NCBI GenBank assembly: GCA_013433145.1
Contig: CM024188.1
Location: forward strand, 6,175,001-6,239,000
DNA from: Ascaris suum
Lineage: Eukaryota > Nematoda > Chromadorea > Rhabditida > Ascarididae
Length of the DNA stretch: 64,000 nucleotides
Direction: 5' to 3'
Both the position numbers and the translations under genes were made by a program. Of the stretch, positions 20,536-33,400 are shown in pieces. The notes beneath the pieces were generated by a model. It ran no database searches. It was not told the DNA's origin and was given only the letters and a program-made list of their open reading frames with translations. Every line of letters begins with the position of its first letter. The first letter of the stretch is position 1.

Positions 20536-20567
20536 TGACGTCATATAGCCAACTCGCTCGCTATAAA
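20536..20567 (+). promoter_or_regulatory. CRE palindrome plus TATA box upstream of a secreted-peptide ATG
   Basis: TGACGTCA (20536-20543) is a perfect cAMP-response/ATF-type palindrome. TATAAA (20562-20567) follows 18 bases later, and an ATG beginning a signal peptide lies 36 bases further on (20604). The order and spacing look like a compact core promoter. Binding by a CREB/ATF factor is inference. Confidence 0.45.
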
Positions 20568-20603
20568 GGTTGTATCCTTAAACTTCTATCATATAGTTTC
20601 AGG

Positions 20604-21100
20604 ATGAAAGTAAACTTCGCAATTTGTTGGACGAGTGTTGCGTTCGTGTGCACAATACAACTTTCGGAAAGCACTTATATAAGGAATCGCGGTGAGCGCT
20701 TTCTTGAGCCCTCCGCCAAATAACTACTTCTGGTTTGCTAATAAGAAAATCATAGCAGTGGAATCATTGCAAAACTCATTCAACGAAAGTAAAATTCCAT
20801 CAGAATTTTTCTAAGGCTTATTAACTTTATTTTGAAGAGACTACAAAGGCACGACGTAAAGACTCTTTTTCAGCCTATGCAGCAGAAAAAAGCCTTAGAG
20901 TGGAAAGCTGTGATGAACTAAACAGGAGATGTCGGTTGTTTTATCAACCTTACAGATGCGCCGATATTAATGCAAGGTAACGTAGCACATCTTCTTGCTG
21001 CAATAAACTGATGCCTAATTACACTGTCGAATAACTAGCCGTCGAAAATTTCTGTGGCGCAAACGTCCCATCGTGTAAATATCCAAGGACGGGTCAATAA
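20604..21100 (+). CDS. Candidate small secreted cysteine-rich protein
   Basis: Exon 1 (20604-20691) encodes a hydrophobic signal peptide (MKVNFAICWTSVAFVCTIQL) and ends at a GTGAGC donor. Exon 2 (20874-20976), after a TTTTTCAG acceptor and in matching phase, encodes a segment with cysteines spaced C-x6-C-x8-C and ends at a GTAACG donor. After a 62-base intron, exon 3 (21039-21100, acceptor CTAG) would add ENFCGANVPSCKYPRTGQ and a stop, giving two more cysteines. Exons 2 and 3 do not agree in phase: one base is unaccounted for, so exon 3, the junction or one base of sequence is wrong. Mature length would be about 60-65 residues, suiting an extracellular disulfide-rich protein. The family is not recognised. 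A CRE and TATA box lie just upstream. Confidence 0.45.
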
Positions 21101-24100
21101 TCACGAGCTACATATACAAAATGCATTAAAAGAGGACTTGCAAAAACCTTTGCTTGGAAAAAGAGAGCATCAGATTGATATACTTTGTGGTGATGGACTC
21201 CTTTGGTGCATTGCTATTTCTTTTTTTGCAAATCAAATAGTCCATTACTTTTTCGTATTATTGGCAAATAGCATAACCTCAACCTTCAGAGGAACTTGCA
21301 ATAACCGCGATAACTTTCGCGACTTCGTCAACCGTATTACTCGGATACTATCCTGGCGAGTCAAAAACTACTTTAAAGACTTATTCTAGGTGCAGATTAT
21401 GTCTTAAATTATATAACTATAGCTATAGTGCAAAGAACGAAAAGTATTCGATCTGGTGACATCAATTTTGGGGAGGGAGGGGGTGGGGAATATGTTTTTG
21501 TAGAATGTGTAAATCGCTTCTCAAATCAGGCAATGTGTATACATTTACAGAAAGATAGGTGGATAATGATGACAACATTACGCTTTCTATGCGGATTAAA
21601 AAGGCACTGAAGTACAGTACAGTTACTTAGTTATTTGCACTAAAATGAGAATATTTGTTACAGGTGCTTAGAGGGTTCGAAGATCTGTGCAATCGCGCAT
21701 TTATTGTGTATGGATACAGTAGGAGAGAGGCAGACTTGCTTCAAAAACACACAGCAATGCTTCGTGAAGATGATTGAACAAGTGGTCTATGATGAATGAA
21801 TAAATTATTTCCGATTTGTATATTCATTGAAAATTATAAATAAGTAAAGATGAGTAAAGGGTCTAATGTTGTACTTCGTTGTTCAGTTTCTAGTAATTTT
21901 CTTCTTAAAAATGCCGTTCCATTGGCAACGAAATGAATGGAAGTTAAGAAATCAGAGGAAAGCAAATAACTAGGAAACCAGAACTAAATGAATTCATAGC
22001 CTGATTTTAGAAAGCAGCGGATAAGTGGTTTTTTTGTAGCCAGAGCGTGATTTCCACATCGTCGGAATTAACTGATAAGCCTGAAGTATTCGATTAACTG
22101 ACAACTGATAGGGTGTTAACAATTCAAAGCTTGAAGTGAATTTTTTAGCAAATCACCCCAGACTTTCTTATATACACGTCATGCTTTAATATCTTTGCTG
22201 ATGCCTCTCTTAAGTGGCGTTAACTGAATATGATGCACATGAACCATCACTTCTCTGCTCCTTTCGGTAAACGGTCATCTCCAAGAGAACCGCTGCGTTT
22301 TGCTGGAAGCGTTGTTTACAACGACCAGGCTGTACTGCTTCCCGCTACACTCCTTTTCCCCGTTTATTATATTCCACTATCGTGAGATCGTAGGCGATGT
22401 CCTTCGAACTCATGAGCTCACCAAGTATTTACTGACCTCAAGGAGTTAATCAGAAGGATACGCAAGTTAATGGCAGTTGTCTGAATAATTGAAAAGTTTT
22501 AAGTGATCTCTCTTATACTTCTACAGATCACCAAACACAAAGGCTCATCTATCCACTAGGTCAAAACTGCGAGATCGTACTAGAAAATTACTAGCATATG
22601 CAGTATCACTGACATAGTGAGCAAAAACTCTTAAGCGATTTAACCCCACAAGCGAACAGTTAGTGAGATAATAAAGGTGTACTTCTCTAAAAATCTTGCT
22701 CAGGATGTTCCATAACAGAGGCCACCTTCATGAAGAAGCTGGATATGCCAAGTGCAACAACGAATGGTTGGAAGTTTTCTCAATCTTGCGAGACAGCCCT
22801 CCTAGCCAATTACTGGATTACTTTTCGTCCTATAATGAGGAGAATTTGAAAAATTTCCCTTGACATGGAAGCAAAGCCTACAAGAATTTGAAAACAAGAA
22901 ATGGGAAACTGAGGAAAAAATAACAGAAAAGGATGATAAGGAGCCTGTATCGTTCACTTTTGTCCGATTCAGACATCGCTTTCAAAATCGCCATAAAAAG
23001 ATTTTCTTGCTGTCTCACAACACTACGAACTGAAAAGTAGGCATGTGGAACACATATCTTCCAATATTAGTTAACTTTACTCGACACCAATAATTGCACA
23101 AACAACAGATAAGCGCACTGACATGTCTCATTAGAGACTTATTCCCAATCACCGATGAAAATCACCTCAAAAAATCCCCAATAGAAGAGCGTCTATATAG
23201 AAAAAAAAAAAAATTAACACAGCACAAATATACCGGCACTCTGAATACCCATCAAATACGATCAGCGATGCCGAGAGAAGAAATCGAATAGAACACTAAA
23301 GAACATTGCCAACAAAACTTAAAGCAACCAATGCATACATATGCAAAATAGTAACGGAGAGTTTTAGATAAGACACCACCCCACAGCAACAACGAACACA
23401 CTGAAAGACTCAACGCAACGCACCGATATGCACAAGAACGTGCTTTTGAATTTATTTGATTTGGAAACTGCACTAAGCATTTCTTCGCCAACTTTTTTCG
23501 ACCTACTCAACTTCTTCTGGAGCACAAAAAAATACTTCCCTCTTCCCCTAATATGGTAACTGGAAGTTGGCCCTTCATTTGGTCCCACTGTCATATCCCC
23601 TCCCCCTCCCCTTCTCGATGCGAGACTATTTCCAATAATCTGTACACGAGTGTCGCGTAAAGAAGCAGTATCCCAAGAACAGGCGCTATCGAATGTAGAC
23701 AAAGCTAAATATGAATTTTACTTTTTTATCATTGCAAATCGATGCTGGCAAAGTATTTTTTAACGGAGTTCAAATGAGCAATTATAAAAATATGGAAGTT
23801 CGGAAAGGTGCGGAGAAGGAAAACACTCAGGAAGATGAGGAAACTCACAAACGCTCTCAACATTTAAATTCTCTAAAAACGCTTTGTCGTGAATTGAAAA
23901 ACTTTTCGAGGAAAGAGATTCAGTCCATATGTCCCTCTCCGCTTTCTCCTCACAAATACAAAGAAAAACCAACATAAAAATGGAAAAAGTAATTTCAAAA
24001 AGGCACAAAAAGCTAATAATTTAAAAACTAAGGAATATTGTTAATATCTATCTATTAGTTGTAATTATTTTCTATAGGTTCCGAAATTGGGCGCATTTAA

Positions 24101-24415
24101 AAATGTCAATACTTTGTGAGAAGAGATGAGTGGTGCAAAATTCGTACCACTTTCCCGAACGCATTCTCATCACAGCAATAAAAAACATGGCAAATAAATT
24201 ATTAAAGATTCACTCGTTAACAATGTCAATTGATATACTAGCAGATGGCAAGTAAATAACTTTAGTCTTTTAGCGGTATATCTAAAATATTCGGGGCAAC
24301 TATAAATGAAAAAAGCGAGAAGTGAACGGTTTTTAACAAAACAATGGTAAGAACGGCTTGATCACAGCTGCAACACTATTTGAAGAGACCTTTGAATGGA
24401 GGAAATACAACTGCT
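21101..24415. other. Intergenic region, no supported gene
   Basis: About 3.3 kb with only short unrecognised open frames. It contains a G-quadruplex-type motif (21470-21488) and a C-rich tract near 23594-23612. A charged frame at 23711-23977 has no recognisable domain and low complexity. Confidence 0.5.
21470..21488 (+). other. G-quadruplex-forming motif
   Basis: Four guanine runs (4, 3, 5 and 4 bases) separated by single bases A, A and T form a textbook quadruplex pattern with one-base loops. It lies about 370 bases after the stop of the candidate secreted protein. Folding in vivo is not shown. Confidence 0.6.
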
Positions 24416-24421
24416 TTTATT
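24416..24421 (-). terminator. Polyadenylation signal of the diphosphatase gene
   Basis: AATAAA on the minus strand lies about 47 bases after the stop codon at 24468-24470, a plausible position for a compact 3' end. Confidence 0.5.
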
Positions 24422-24467
24422 CGCTATAAACGCGACAGGTGCAAAAACTATAATGGCACGAGAAGCG

Positions 24468-27400
24468 TTATGAAAAGCTTGGTATATTGTAATGGGAAGG
24501 ATAGAGCTGATCCTGTGAGAGCATCATATAGCCCCACATTGATGGCTCTCGCTTTAGCAAACCTCTCTTCACGTGCCACCATCTTTGCAATACAACTGCC
24601 AAAATAATGCATACCGCGAAGATCAAAAGCACATAGACAGAGCGTCGTGAATGTGCGTTTTCCCGACGCCGCTTATCTAACAAATAACGCCGCTGAACAT
24701 CACGTAATGGGAAGTACCTGCAAAATCAGACTCGTAGCATTTTATGTGCTATCCACCAAACTCCCTATCATTGGATAACATTCCTATGCACAGATGAGCG
24801 CTATTTAACCTCCTCCTCAACACCGATGCAAGAGTAAATCAACAATTTGAATAAAATGAAGAACTTCATAACAAAATAAACTCAAGCGATAGAAAGTTTT
24901 TGGGTTGGAGCTTCATTATCAACATCTTTATCAAACATGAGCAATCGTTAAAGCAAAACAAAATGGACAAAAAATGACTGCTTATAAAAGTACTCGCTGC
25001 TATCTCGTTCAAATTTTCGAGGAATCTTGCGTCTCGCCATTTTAATCTATTACTGTAGATCATATCTGCGGCTTATGCACTGGTGAGCCGCCAGAAAGAT
25101 ATCTGCAACCACCTTATTCCATCGACCCCCTAATGAGATGCTTCAGTGAGCCGCCTATCTCGTTGCGAAAAACGGAAATTTTAGAGTCTCCAGGTGATAT
25201 TTCTTCAACTTCTTTGAAATATACAATTTCTTCCTTTTCCAAATGAGCTTCTTAAAAGTTTTGAAGTTTGCGCTTCATCCTCCTCAGTTGGGTGGGAGGT
25301 ATTGACGTATGTTATCTCTAAGCATCGGAAAACAGCGCACTGCCTTATAAACTGTTGTACTACTCAATGTTCGCAAAAAACTCAAATAACAAAAATATTT
25401 CCAAATAGTTTAGAAGTTGTGGACAAGTCGTTCATAGTGCAGTCATTATGGAGGACTTCATCTCCTTTAAACATCTGCATTCTTTAAGGATTCGAGATAA
25501 AAAAGGGTGGGTGGACTGATCGGCGGGGAAAAAGAACTTTCTTCGCATCTGTGCCCTTGTTTTTTTTTTTTTTTTTTTGCTCCCATTCTTTTATCAAACT
25601 GTTTCTCTACCTCACTACGAGCTCAGGTCAAAGTGGCACTATGAAGTGTGATTGAAAAGTGGCACTCACAAATGAAAGATGCTTCTAGGTCTGCTCGTCT
25701 GTGACTATTATGCATTCCGATATGTCTGAATGTCTTTCATTGCGTTTCATAGTTTCTAAACTGCCGAAATCCAACTTGTTTGAAAATGAAATCATAGCAA
25801 CCAATCGAAAGCCAAACAAAACAAAAGATACAAACCAAAAGCGCGTGCAAAGCGCTCCATAAGCCGTCTTTCCGGTCATTTCATATGGAATCAATATTAC
25901 TGAGCATTAATCAGCACCCCTTCTCGTCAACCGTCGATCTGTACTCACGCTTCAAACTCCTATATCCTACATACATCCACTTTACAAGCAACCGATATCA
26001 ATTTCTCGGTTTTATTCGTATATTTCCACACTTTCTAACGGACAAGCACCAACCTCATATTGTAGAGCATAGCACCAAGCGTCCACTGTACTTCCTCACC
26101 GTTGATATCGAAGACAGATCTGAATCGATTTCGGAACTTATCCAGCGAAAAGCCTTTGTGGAGAACCGCAGCGATCCATGCCGATTTGAAGCACTGCGAG
26201 CGAAGTCGATCCTCATTTGCTTTCGGATAGAGCCTCAGACGAGAACGAGACTGAAACTTTGGGAAATTCAAAGTCGAAACGCAACTTCACTGACTCCAAT
26301 CGATTATTGAATTCAGTTCTAAAGTGCCTCTTACCAGTGTAACCACTACTGTTGAACGCATCAGCCGAGAAGATACCTTGCGCCACTTCATGTCTTCAAA
26401 CAACGATGCAAACACACTCAAACGCACCGACAAATTCTATGAAGATATGTGTCGTGTGGTACTGAAGACGGCGACTAAGGAAAGGCAAGTAAGAGAGGGC
26501 ATGGATTGGATGAATTCGAGCAGAAGGAAGCCGTGGAGAAAACAATTCAAAGGATTCACGTTGGGATAGCATAAGTCGTCTCAGCAAAGCACAATCCCTG
26601 ACAATCAGTTCTACACAATAAGCAACGATTCTGCATATGAAACAAACCTGAATCGTCGACCATCTAAGCTTGCAAAAGTCACGCGCCTTCGTGGACAGCA
26701 GAGTGTAGTTATACTGGCCACCTAACGAAAGCACATCCTCGGTCGAAAACCAGCACTCGCTGAAGCCATAGAGTTCCACGTCAGAAAGTGATACGTTCGG
26801 CGCGATCACTTGCCCCAAATAGCAACTTGATATCTCACATTCGTCGTTCGCACCCGATCTCGCCACCAGGTCACTCAGCTGGGCCACGCACTCATCCCAA
26901 TCTCCAACCCCCTGCAATCCGAAGCAATACACCTCAAAGAAAAAATAAAAAGTATCATTTGTAAAAATTCACTCTCAGGTTGCTTTCTCCGCAGAGTAGA
27001 TTAGTAAAGGACAAACGATTAGTTGTCTGAGCAGCTCATTATCTAAACAGGCGACCGGAAACAGGGAAACTTGCCCGCATTTTCAATGCATCGCAGCGAC
27101 AGGCACAACACTACAATCAGAAGTTGCCTTTTGGATCTTTCACAGTCAACTATAGAAGTGAACAAGGCTTGAAGGTCCATTAAATGGAGAACATGATGAA
27201 TACTATCCATTTTTTCTCACTGTTCGTAGTATCTGAGCGCTACGATGTCAGTAAGATGGGGCAAAGAAAATTTAAGCGTTTTAACACCCTCCCAAATCTC
27301 TTCTCTAATCAAAAAACGCCAGGTGATACTTTAGCACTGAAAACTAACAGTCCAACCTGCAACAATATCAAACTGAAAGAACTGAACAAGTCGCCTCCAC

Positions 27401-30400
27401 CCTTCTCCCTATGAAATGAACGTGAATCAAGCAGCAAAATCCTTCTCCCATCTCAGTTCAAAAATTAGACGAACTTTGCGCACAAACTGTGATCCATCCT
27501 TCCTGCTGACTGTTTTGACGAGGTTTGTGGGCAGACATGAGTCACGTATATACGCGCGCCGTGAGGTTTTGTTCTCTGCCAGCAACGTGTCACCCAACAA
27601 CTGCTCATACTTACGGAGACCCTCGTTCACACCATAACCAAGAAATGTTGTCACAAACAGCCGGTACCTGAAACGGGTAGTTCTCGTCCTTCCTCTAAAA
27701 AGGCCCCCTTTCATCGACTAATTTCAAGCGCTGAACACGTCTCGGCCTAGCCTTCCAATCTCAGGCTTACTACAGAGTGGTAAAATACTTTTCTTGAAGA
27801 AGGAAGGGTAGCGAAGGTTCGACAACTTTAAAAAAAGAAAGAAATAAAACGCAGAAAGCGTTTGCCGCTACTGAAACTGCGATTCGTTTACTGGCCAGAG
27901 AAAATGGATATCAGCTTTTGTATTAACGGCATTGGCAGTCTGAGTTAGCTCGCTGTATTAAATTATCGCTTAAATAGTGAAGGGTGGCAAACGAGGCTTA
28001 CCAATCCAAAATGAGCTGTATATATCCAATACATCTGAAGATAAACACAAGCCAGACCAACTACGACAATAAATTTAGCGGTTAGGTTATAACAGTTTCC
28101 CCATATTCTACCGCTCTCGCTTTCAGACAGAGGGGGGTTCGCCTATAACACAAGGAGAGCATTCTACATCTTAAACCATTAAACAATCACGTATATAGTA
28201 ATAAGCTAGAATCCGAGATATAAGACGACTGTTCCCACATCCCGAACAAGCAATCAAATATCAGACTAAACTTACAGCACCCAACGACAGAGCTTACCGC
28301 AATGACTTCAATGACAGGATTTATGACATTTGTTGCAATCACTACAAACATATATATATGCGAAAACACACCTGAAAACATCACTGTCGTCTCTACAGCC
28401 TAGATTCACTGTTTCAGTGGCGTGGCCTCCACCTCTGTCTTTACTGCCCAACTCGATAGCAATCTGCAGGGATGCACCACCCATGTCGACCATACCCACT
28501 GTTGGTGGACGGGTTGCATCCGATTCGTTTCTGTTAAACCTAAAGCCTTGTTTCCACTTAAAATGCCAGAAAAAGAATACTATAACACAGTGTTCAATAT
28601 TACCAAGTTTGATAATGCTCTGTTCAGCAATAAGCAAAGGGGAAAGCTCGCATTTATAAAACATATTTTTCGATATTCGCTATATGCGTCAAGTGGTGAT
28701 CAATTTCTTTCTAAAATCTGCTAAAAACATAATTAGAAGGCATCAGACATGAAAAACGATCAAAAGAGCAATAAAACAATATCATATTCATCCAAGAAAC
28801 GTGGTAAACTGATAACGACCTTAATCAGGTGATTAGCGTTAAAAAAAAAAAAGAAGTAAGCACACTTTAACACATCTGTGCCGAGAAAGCCCTTTCATTT
28901 CATAGATTCATGAGGAGAGTGGAAGGAAAGGGTGAATCTGTGGGTTTCACGTGCTCGTTCGGCCGTTGGAAATCCGTCTCGGTTGCCAAGGAGCGGAAGC
29001 CGAGTGCGTTGTACTTCATGTGCCAGAGATGATGAAGGAACCTCCATGCGCCTATCTCTCAGTCGCACTGACGCACAAAACAGGACAAAAAGCCTGCGAC
29101 TTCGAGTCTTTCAGAAAAAGTATATATGGCCAATTTACGACATTTATAGGCCTCCTAAAGAAACTGGTGGCCAAAAAAGTGTTTTAAAGGAAGTTCTGTC
29201 ATAACATTAACGATGGCTCGCATCGCAAACGTTCTCGCCATATACTAAAGAGAATGTTTCAGGAAGGGACAACGCGAACGAGAAACATATACTGATCAAA
29301 TGCAATGAAAACCTCTCAGCAGATGAAAGCAATACCGCAGCCCAGAGCGAACAACTTGTTTTTAAGATCCGTTTAAATACTTCCAATTAGAACACTTAGA
29401 AATCGATAATCAGCCTGCTGTCTTTGTTTCCTTAGACAACTCCGCGACGACATTTTGCACGATATTCTCCCATAATGATCTATCCCTTGCTACTCTTCTC
29501 CATGATGATCCAACGTTTCCTTTGAGGAAACCTTCCGCGAGGTGGTGTTCCTCTGGGTCTTTTGCGATCTCTTGGATACCAGTCTATTATTCAGGCGCTT
29601 CACCTATTGTCGATTGTGCGTGCAACGTGACCGGCCCAATGTAACTTGTTTGTTCGATATTCAGTCATCACGTCTTTTAGCAATGCTCTCCGCCTTATAT
29701 TTTCACTTTTCATCCTATTGCGAAGTGATATTCCGAGCGCTCACCTCTCCATTGTTCGTTGTGTTATTTACAGTCGTTTTTCCTTTGCAGCTGTTAACGC
29801 CCATCTTTCGCTGCCGCATGTTATTGTTTTTAGACCGTAGAATTGAACAACTTCGCCTCTCTTTCTCGATTAAGTGTAGCTTTTTAGCATATCAGATATT
29901 TCTTTGAATTTATCCCAAGCGGCTCTCTCTCATAGAGACCTCCTCCTTCAGATCGTTATCCATCCTGACTGCCCGTCCCAAATAAGTATAGCTTTCCACT
30001 TCTTTCATAAATTCTTCGCCATGTTTTATTCCACCGCAAAGCAAGTCTTTTGATTTCATAAACTTGGTCTTGGTTTTGTTGACCTTCAGGCCAATTTTTG
30101 TGTCTTCCCTGCCCAACTCCATCAGCATTTTTGCAGCTCCTCCATTGAACTACCTATTAGGATAATATCATCGGCGAATCTCAAGTAGTTTAATTTCTTG
30201 AAACCAAATTTAATGCCCTCCGTCCAGTCCAATTCCCGTACAACCATTTCGAGGCAAGCAGAAAATAGCATACTGCATCGCTTTGCTTGATCCTTTTGCA
30301 GATTGGAATTTACAACTGATTACTGAAAACGGCGATGCAATTGAAACTATCTTTAGCGCTGCTTGTAGTAGTCTGATGTAACCGGAGTGGATTCCGTCAT

Positions 30401-33400
30401 TAAAGCTCCAAGTACTGCATTGATCTCCACCTTGTCGAATACCTTTTCGACGTCCATAAACGCTACAGCCAGCGGAATATTGTATTCGCAGGTCCGTTCG
30501 AGTAGCTGGGTTAAGAGGAAGATGTGCTCTCTCGTGCTGTACCCTCTCCTGAAATCGGCCTGTCGCGTGGTTATTGTTCACCTAGAGCTGTGGACAAGCT
30601 GTTAGTGATGACCTTCGTGGAGAGTTTATACAGGTGTGACAGAAGACACGTTGGTCTATAGTTCTTGAGATCCTCTTTATCGCCTTTCTTGTGAAGTAGA
30701 ACGGTTTTTGATTTTCCCCAACCATTTGGGATAGCACTGAACTTGATATAATTACTGAACCTCTCCATCAACGCTTTCCAGGGACAATGTCCACCTGCGT
30801 TTAATGCCTTCACCGGAATTCTGTCTAGACCAAGAGCTTTGCCGTCGTCCATTTTTGATAAGGCCAACGCATTTCGTTCACTGTCACCAATGGAATAACG
30901 AAGTCTGCTACACTGAGTTGGGGTGCCAGCATTTTGACCTGAGAAGCGAACAGGTGAGTATAAAATTCCTTGCGGATTTTTTTCATGCGTTCGCGAGTTA
31001 CTCTGCTTAAATGGCGATGCATAAAAAATCACCCCACTAAAATCGCTGAACACGACGGTGAGGCTTGGCACGTTTCTGACCCTTATCATTTCTGCTGTAT
31101 GCACTCGATGAAGAATTGAAGAAGCATCACCTTTTCCATAAACTCCTAAAAATCGATGGGCTCCTCAGCGACCCGGCAATACATCACGACGTAAAATAAT
31201 TAAATGTTAAGCCTGACTGTAAAATTTTGAAGAGCGAAACAAAAAAACCAGCAGTGGTGCCAAAATGCACTTCATCATACCAAATACTACGGGGTGTGAT
31301 TACTATCAAGGGATGTGCAAACCTCCAAAACCTGAAATAGCAACAGCCAAAAAAAAACCAGGTGAACATCTGAAAAACTTAAGTGGACTAAAAACAAGAA
31401 TGCACAAAAAAGCAATAACACACCTTCCAAGAATGTAGTTGACAGCAATCCACGAGAAGATGCCTTCCCACTTGCCTTCGATTACACGAATATGCTCAGC
31501 AATAACCTGCAGAGGCGTCACCAGTGGCAGATTTGTGTGCAAATTTTTCATTATCGCTTCCTGTTGTCTGCAACTTGCAGTCACCTATAGCTGTAGATTT
31601 ACAAACGTTTTCATAAACGACATCCTTGAAGTGGGTAGAACACTTTAAAGCAATCTCCTCTCATTTACAGATGCCCATTGAAGCCTTCTCACCCTCTGCC
31701 TTTTCCATCCCACCACCTATAAAGGTCGACTCAAAGAGACATCGATATTGGAAAGTTCCCCGCCTTGTCAACTCCCATAAAACTCAGAACAGCGAAAACC
31801 TATCACAGTCAAGTATGGCATCCTTCATCGAACCTCAATGCCCTCCACCAAAATTTCAAATGCCTTTAAGCTATTCGAAAAAGCTATAACGTGACTCAAA
31901 ATAACCATCAACGACCGAATTCAGTTTTGAACTGAATTCCTTATATAACTGCTTCAGATCTGCAAAGAGAAAAAACCGCATCAAACTTTTCATTCCCTAC
32001 TTCAGAATTCTTGAAAATTTTCAAACAGGGAATTGCAGCAGCATTATTGAGGAACCCAGTTCAAGAAGGAAAAAAGCTGCAATTGATCGTTGAAAGCCAC
32101 TTCCGATCGAGTGACAAAACACTTTTTAAAAGGCTTCAACAATGCGCAATCTTGATGTGAGAAGAGTGAATTAGAATTGAAGGGCGCACTTAAGATCACA
32201 ATAAAATTTCACTGTTCTAAGTTCGTTGAATAGAGTCTAATCCAGAAACTTTTGCATATCGCAGAACGTCAGCTGGATGTAATTATTGACTGCATGGAAT
32301 GGAACTTCACGCCTAATTATACAGTAAACGTGGAAATAATACGATAAGCTAAAGGCCGCTCTATGTTCGAAACGACTCCTGTTAATTCACCAAACATTTC
32401 CTTGCGTATAAATTCTCAAGTGATTCAGTGAAATATGCCGACAACTTAGCAGGTTACTGTACTTTGCATCGTGAAGGAGAAAATTACAGTAAGGGAAGGA
32501 AAAAAAACTTACTTGATAGGGATGAGACGCATGCCGGCCGTTGCAAAGATAAATATCGGTGTATATGGCTGTTTCGACACTGGTACGTACTTGACTGCAT
32601 AATCCAACAATGGTCTTATGTAATCTGAAACGAAAACGACAAAAGTGCTATACGTGATCGACACTTCATTCACTTGGGTCGTCAAAACCGCATCAAAAAA
32701 GTGGTCTTTTTTGGGCAGAAAGGTTATAAAATAAACCGTAAAGAGAGGCAACTTCATGTGCTCGTTAGTAATAAAAAACAGAGAATTCAAACGCAGTTAA
32801 CAAGATATGTTTCTGCATTTTTTTCAAACGATTCGATGTTACTTTAAAAAAAAAAATGACAGACATGCAAAATGAAGCTTTCATGTTTTCATTAACTCCA
32901 CTGCCTGCAAAAACCTTTTTCAAAAAACCGCACTTCGGAGAGCCAGTCGGTGCAAAAGCGAAAAATCGACTGGTGTAAAATGCAAGAGAATTTTTTCCGC
33001 CGTTAAATATCTACAACTTTTTTCGAAGTTGACGGGTTGAAATTAAACATGATATATGAGGCCAGGCATATTGTCCACACTGTACTCAACTCTAACATTA
33101 GCTGTTTTGCGGGCTGAAACTGCGGGATAAAAAACATAAATATTTGTATATATATATGGATGCAACATTGCTATAAAGCAGTTTAATAAATTAAATTTGC
33201 AAAAACATAATAGACAAAGCCACTGAATAGGAAAGAGAATAAGTGAAAAAATGTTTTACCATAACAAGAACTCAATGTAGAAATCCTCCACGATTCAAGG
33301 CAACAAAGCAAGTTTCTATGCAAATTGGAAACATTAGCGGACATCTGATAAACTAGTAAGCAAGCTTCATCATCAGCCGTTATATTCAAAAAATTGGGGA

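Noticed and set aside
23711..23977. Lys/Glu-rich 88-codon frame
   Set aside because: Low complexity in A-rich DNA, with no domain or supporting splice sites.
25885..26310. A 141-codon plus-strand frame
   Set aside because: It is antisense to exon 8 of the diphosphatase gene, whose minus-strand reading matches conserved family sequence.
30387..30605. Plus-strand frames within the LINE
   Set aside because: They are antisense to reverse transcriptase motifs read on the minus strand.
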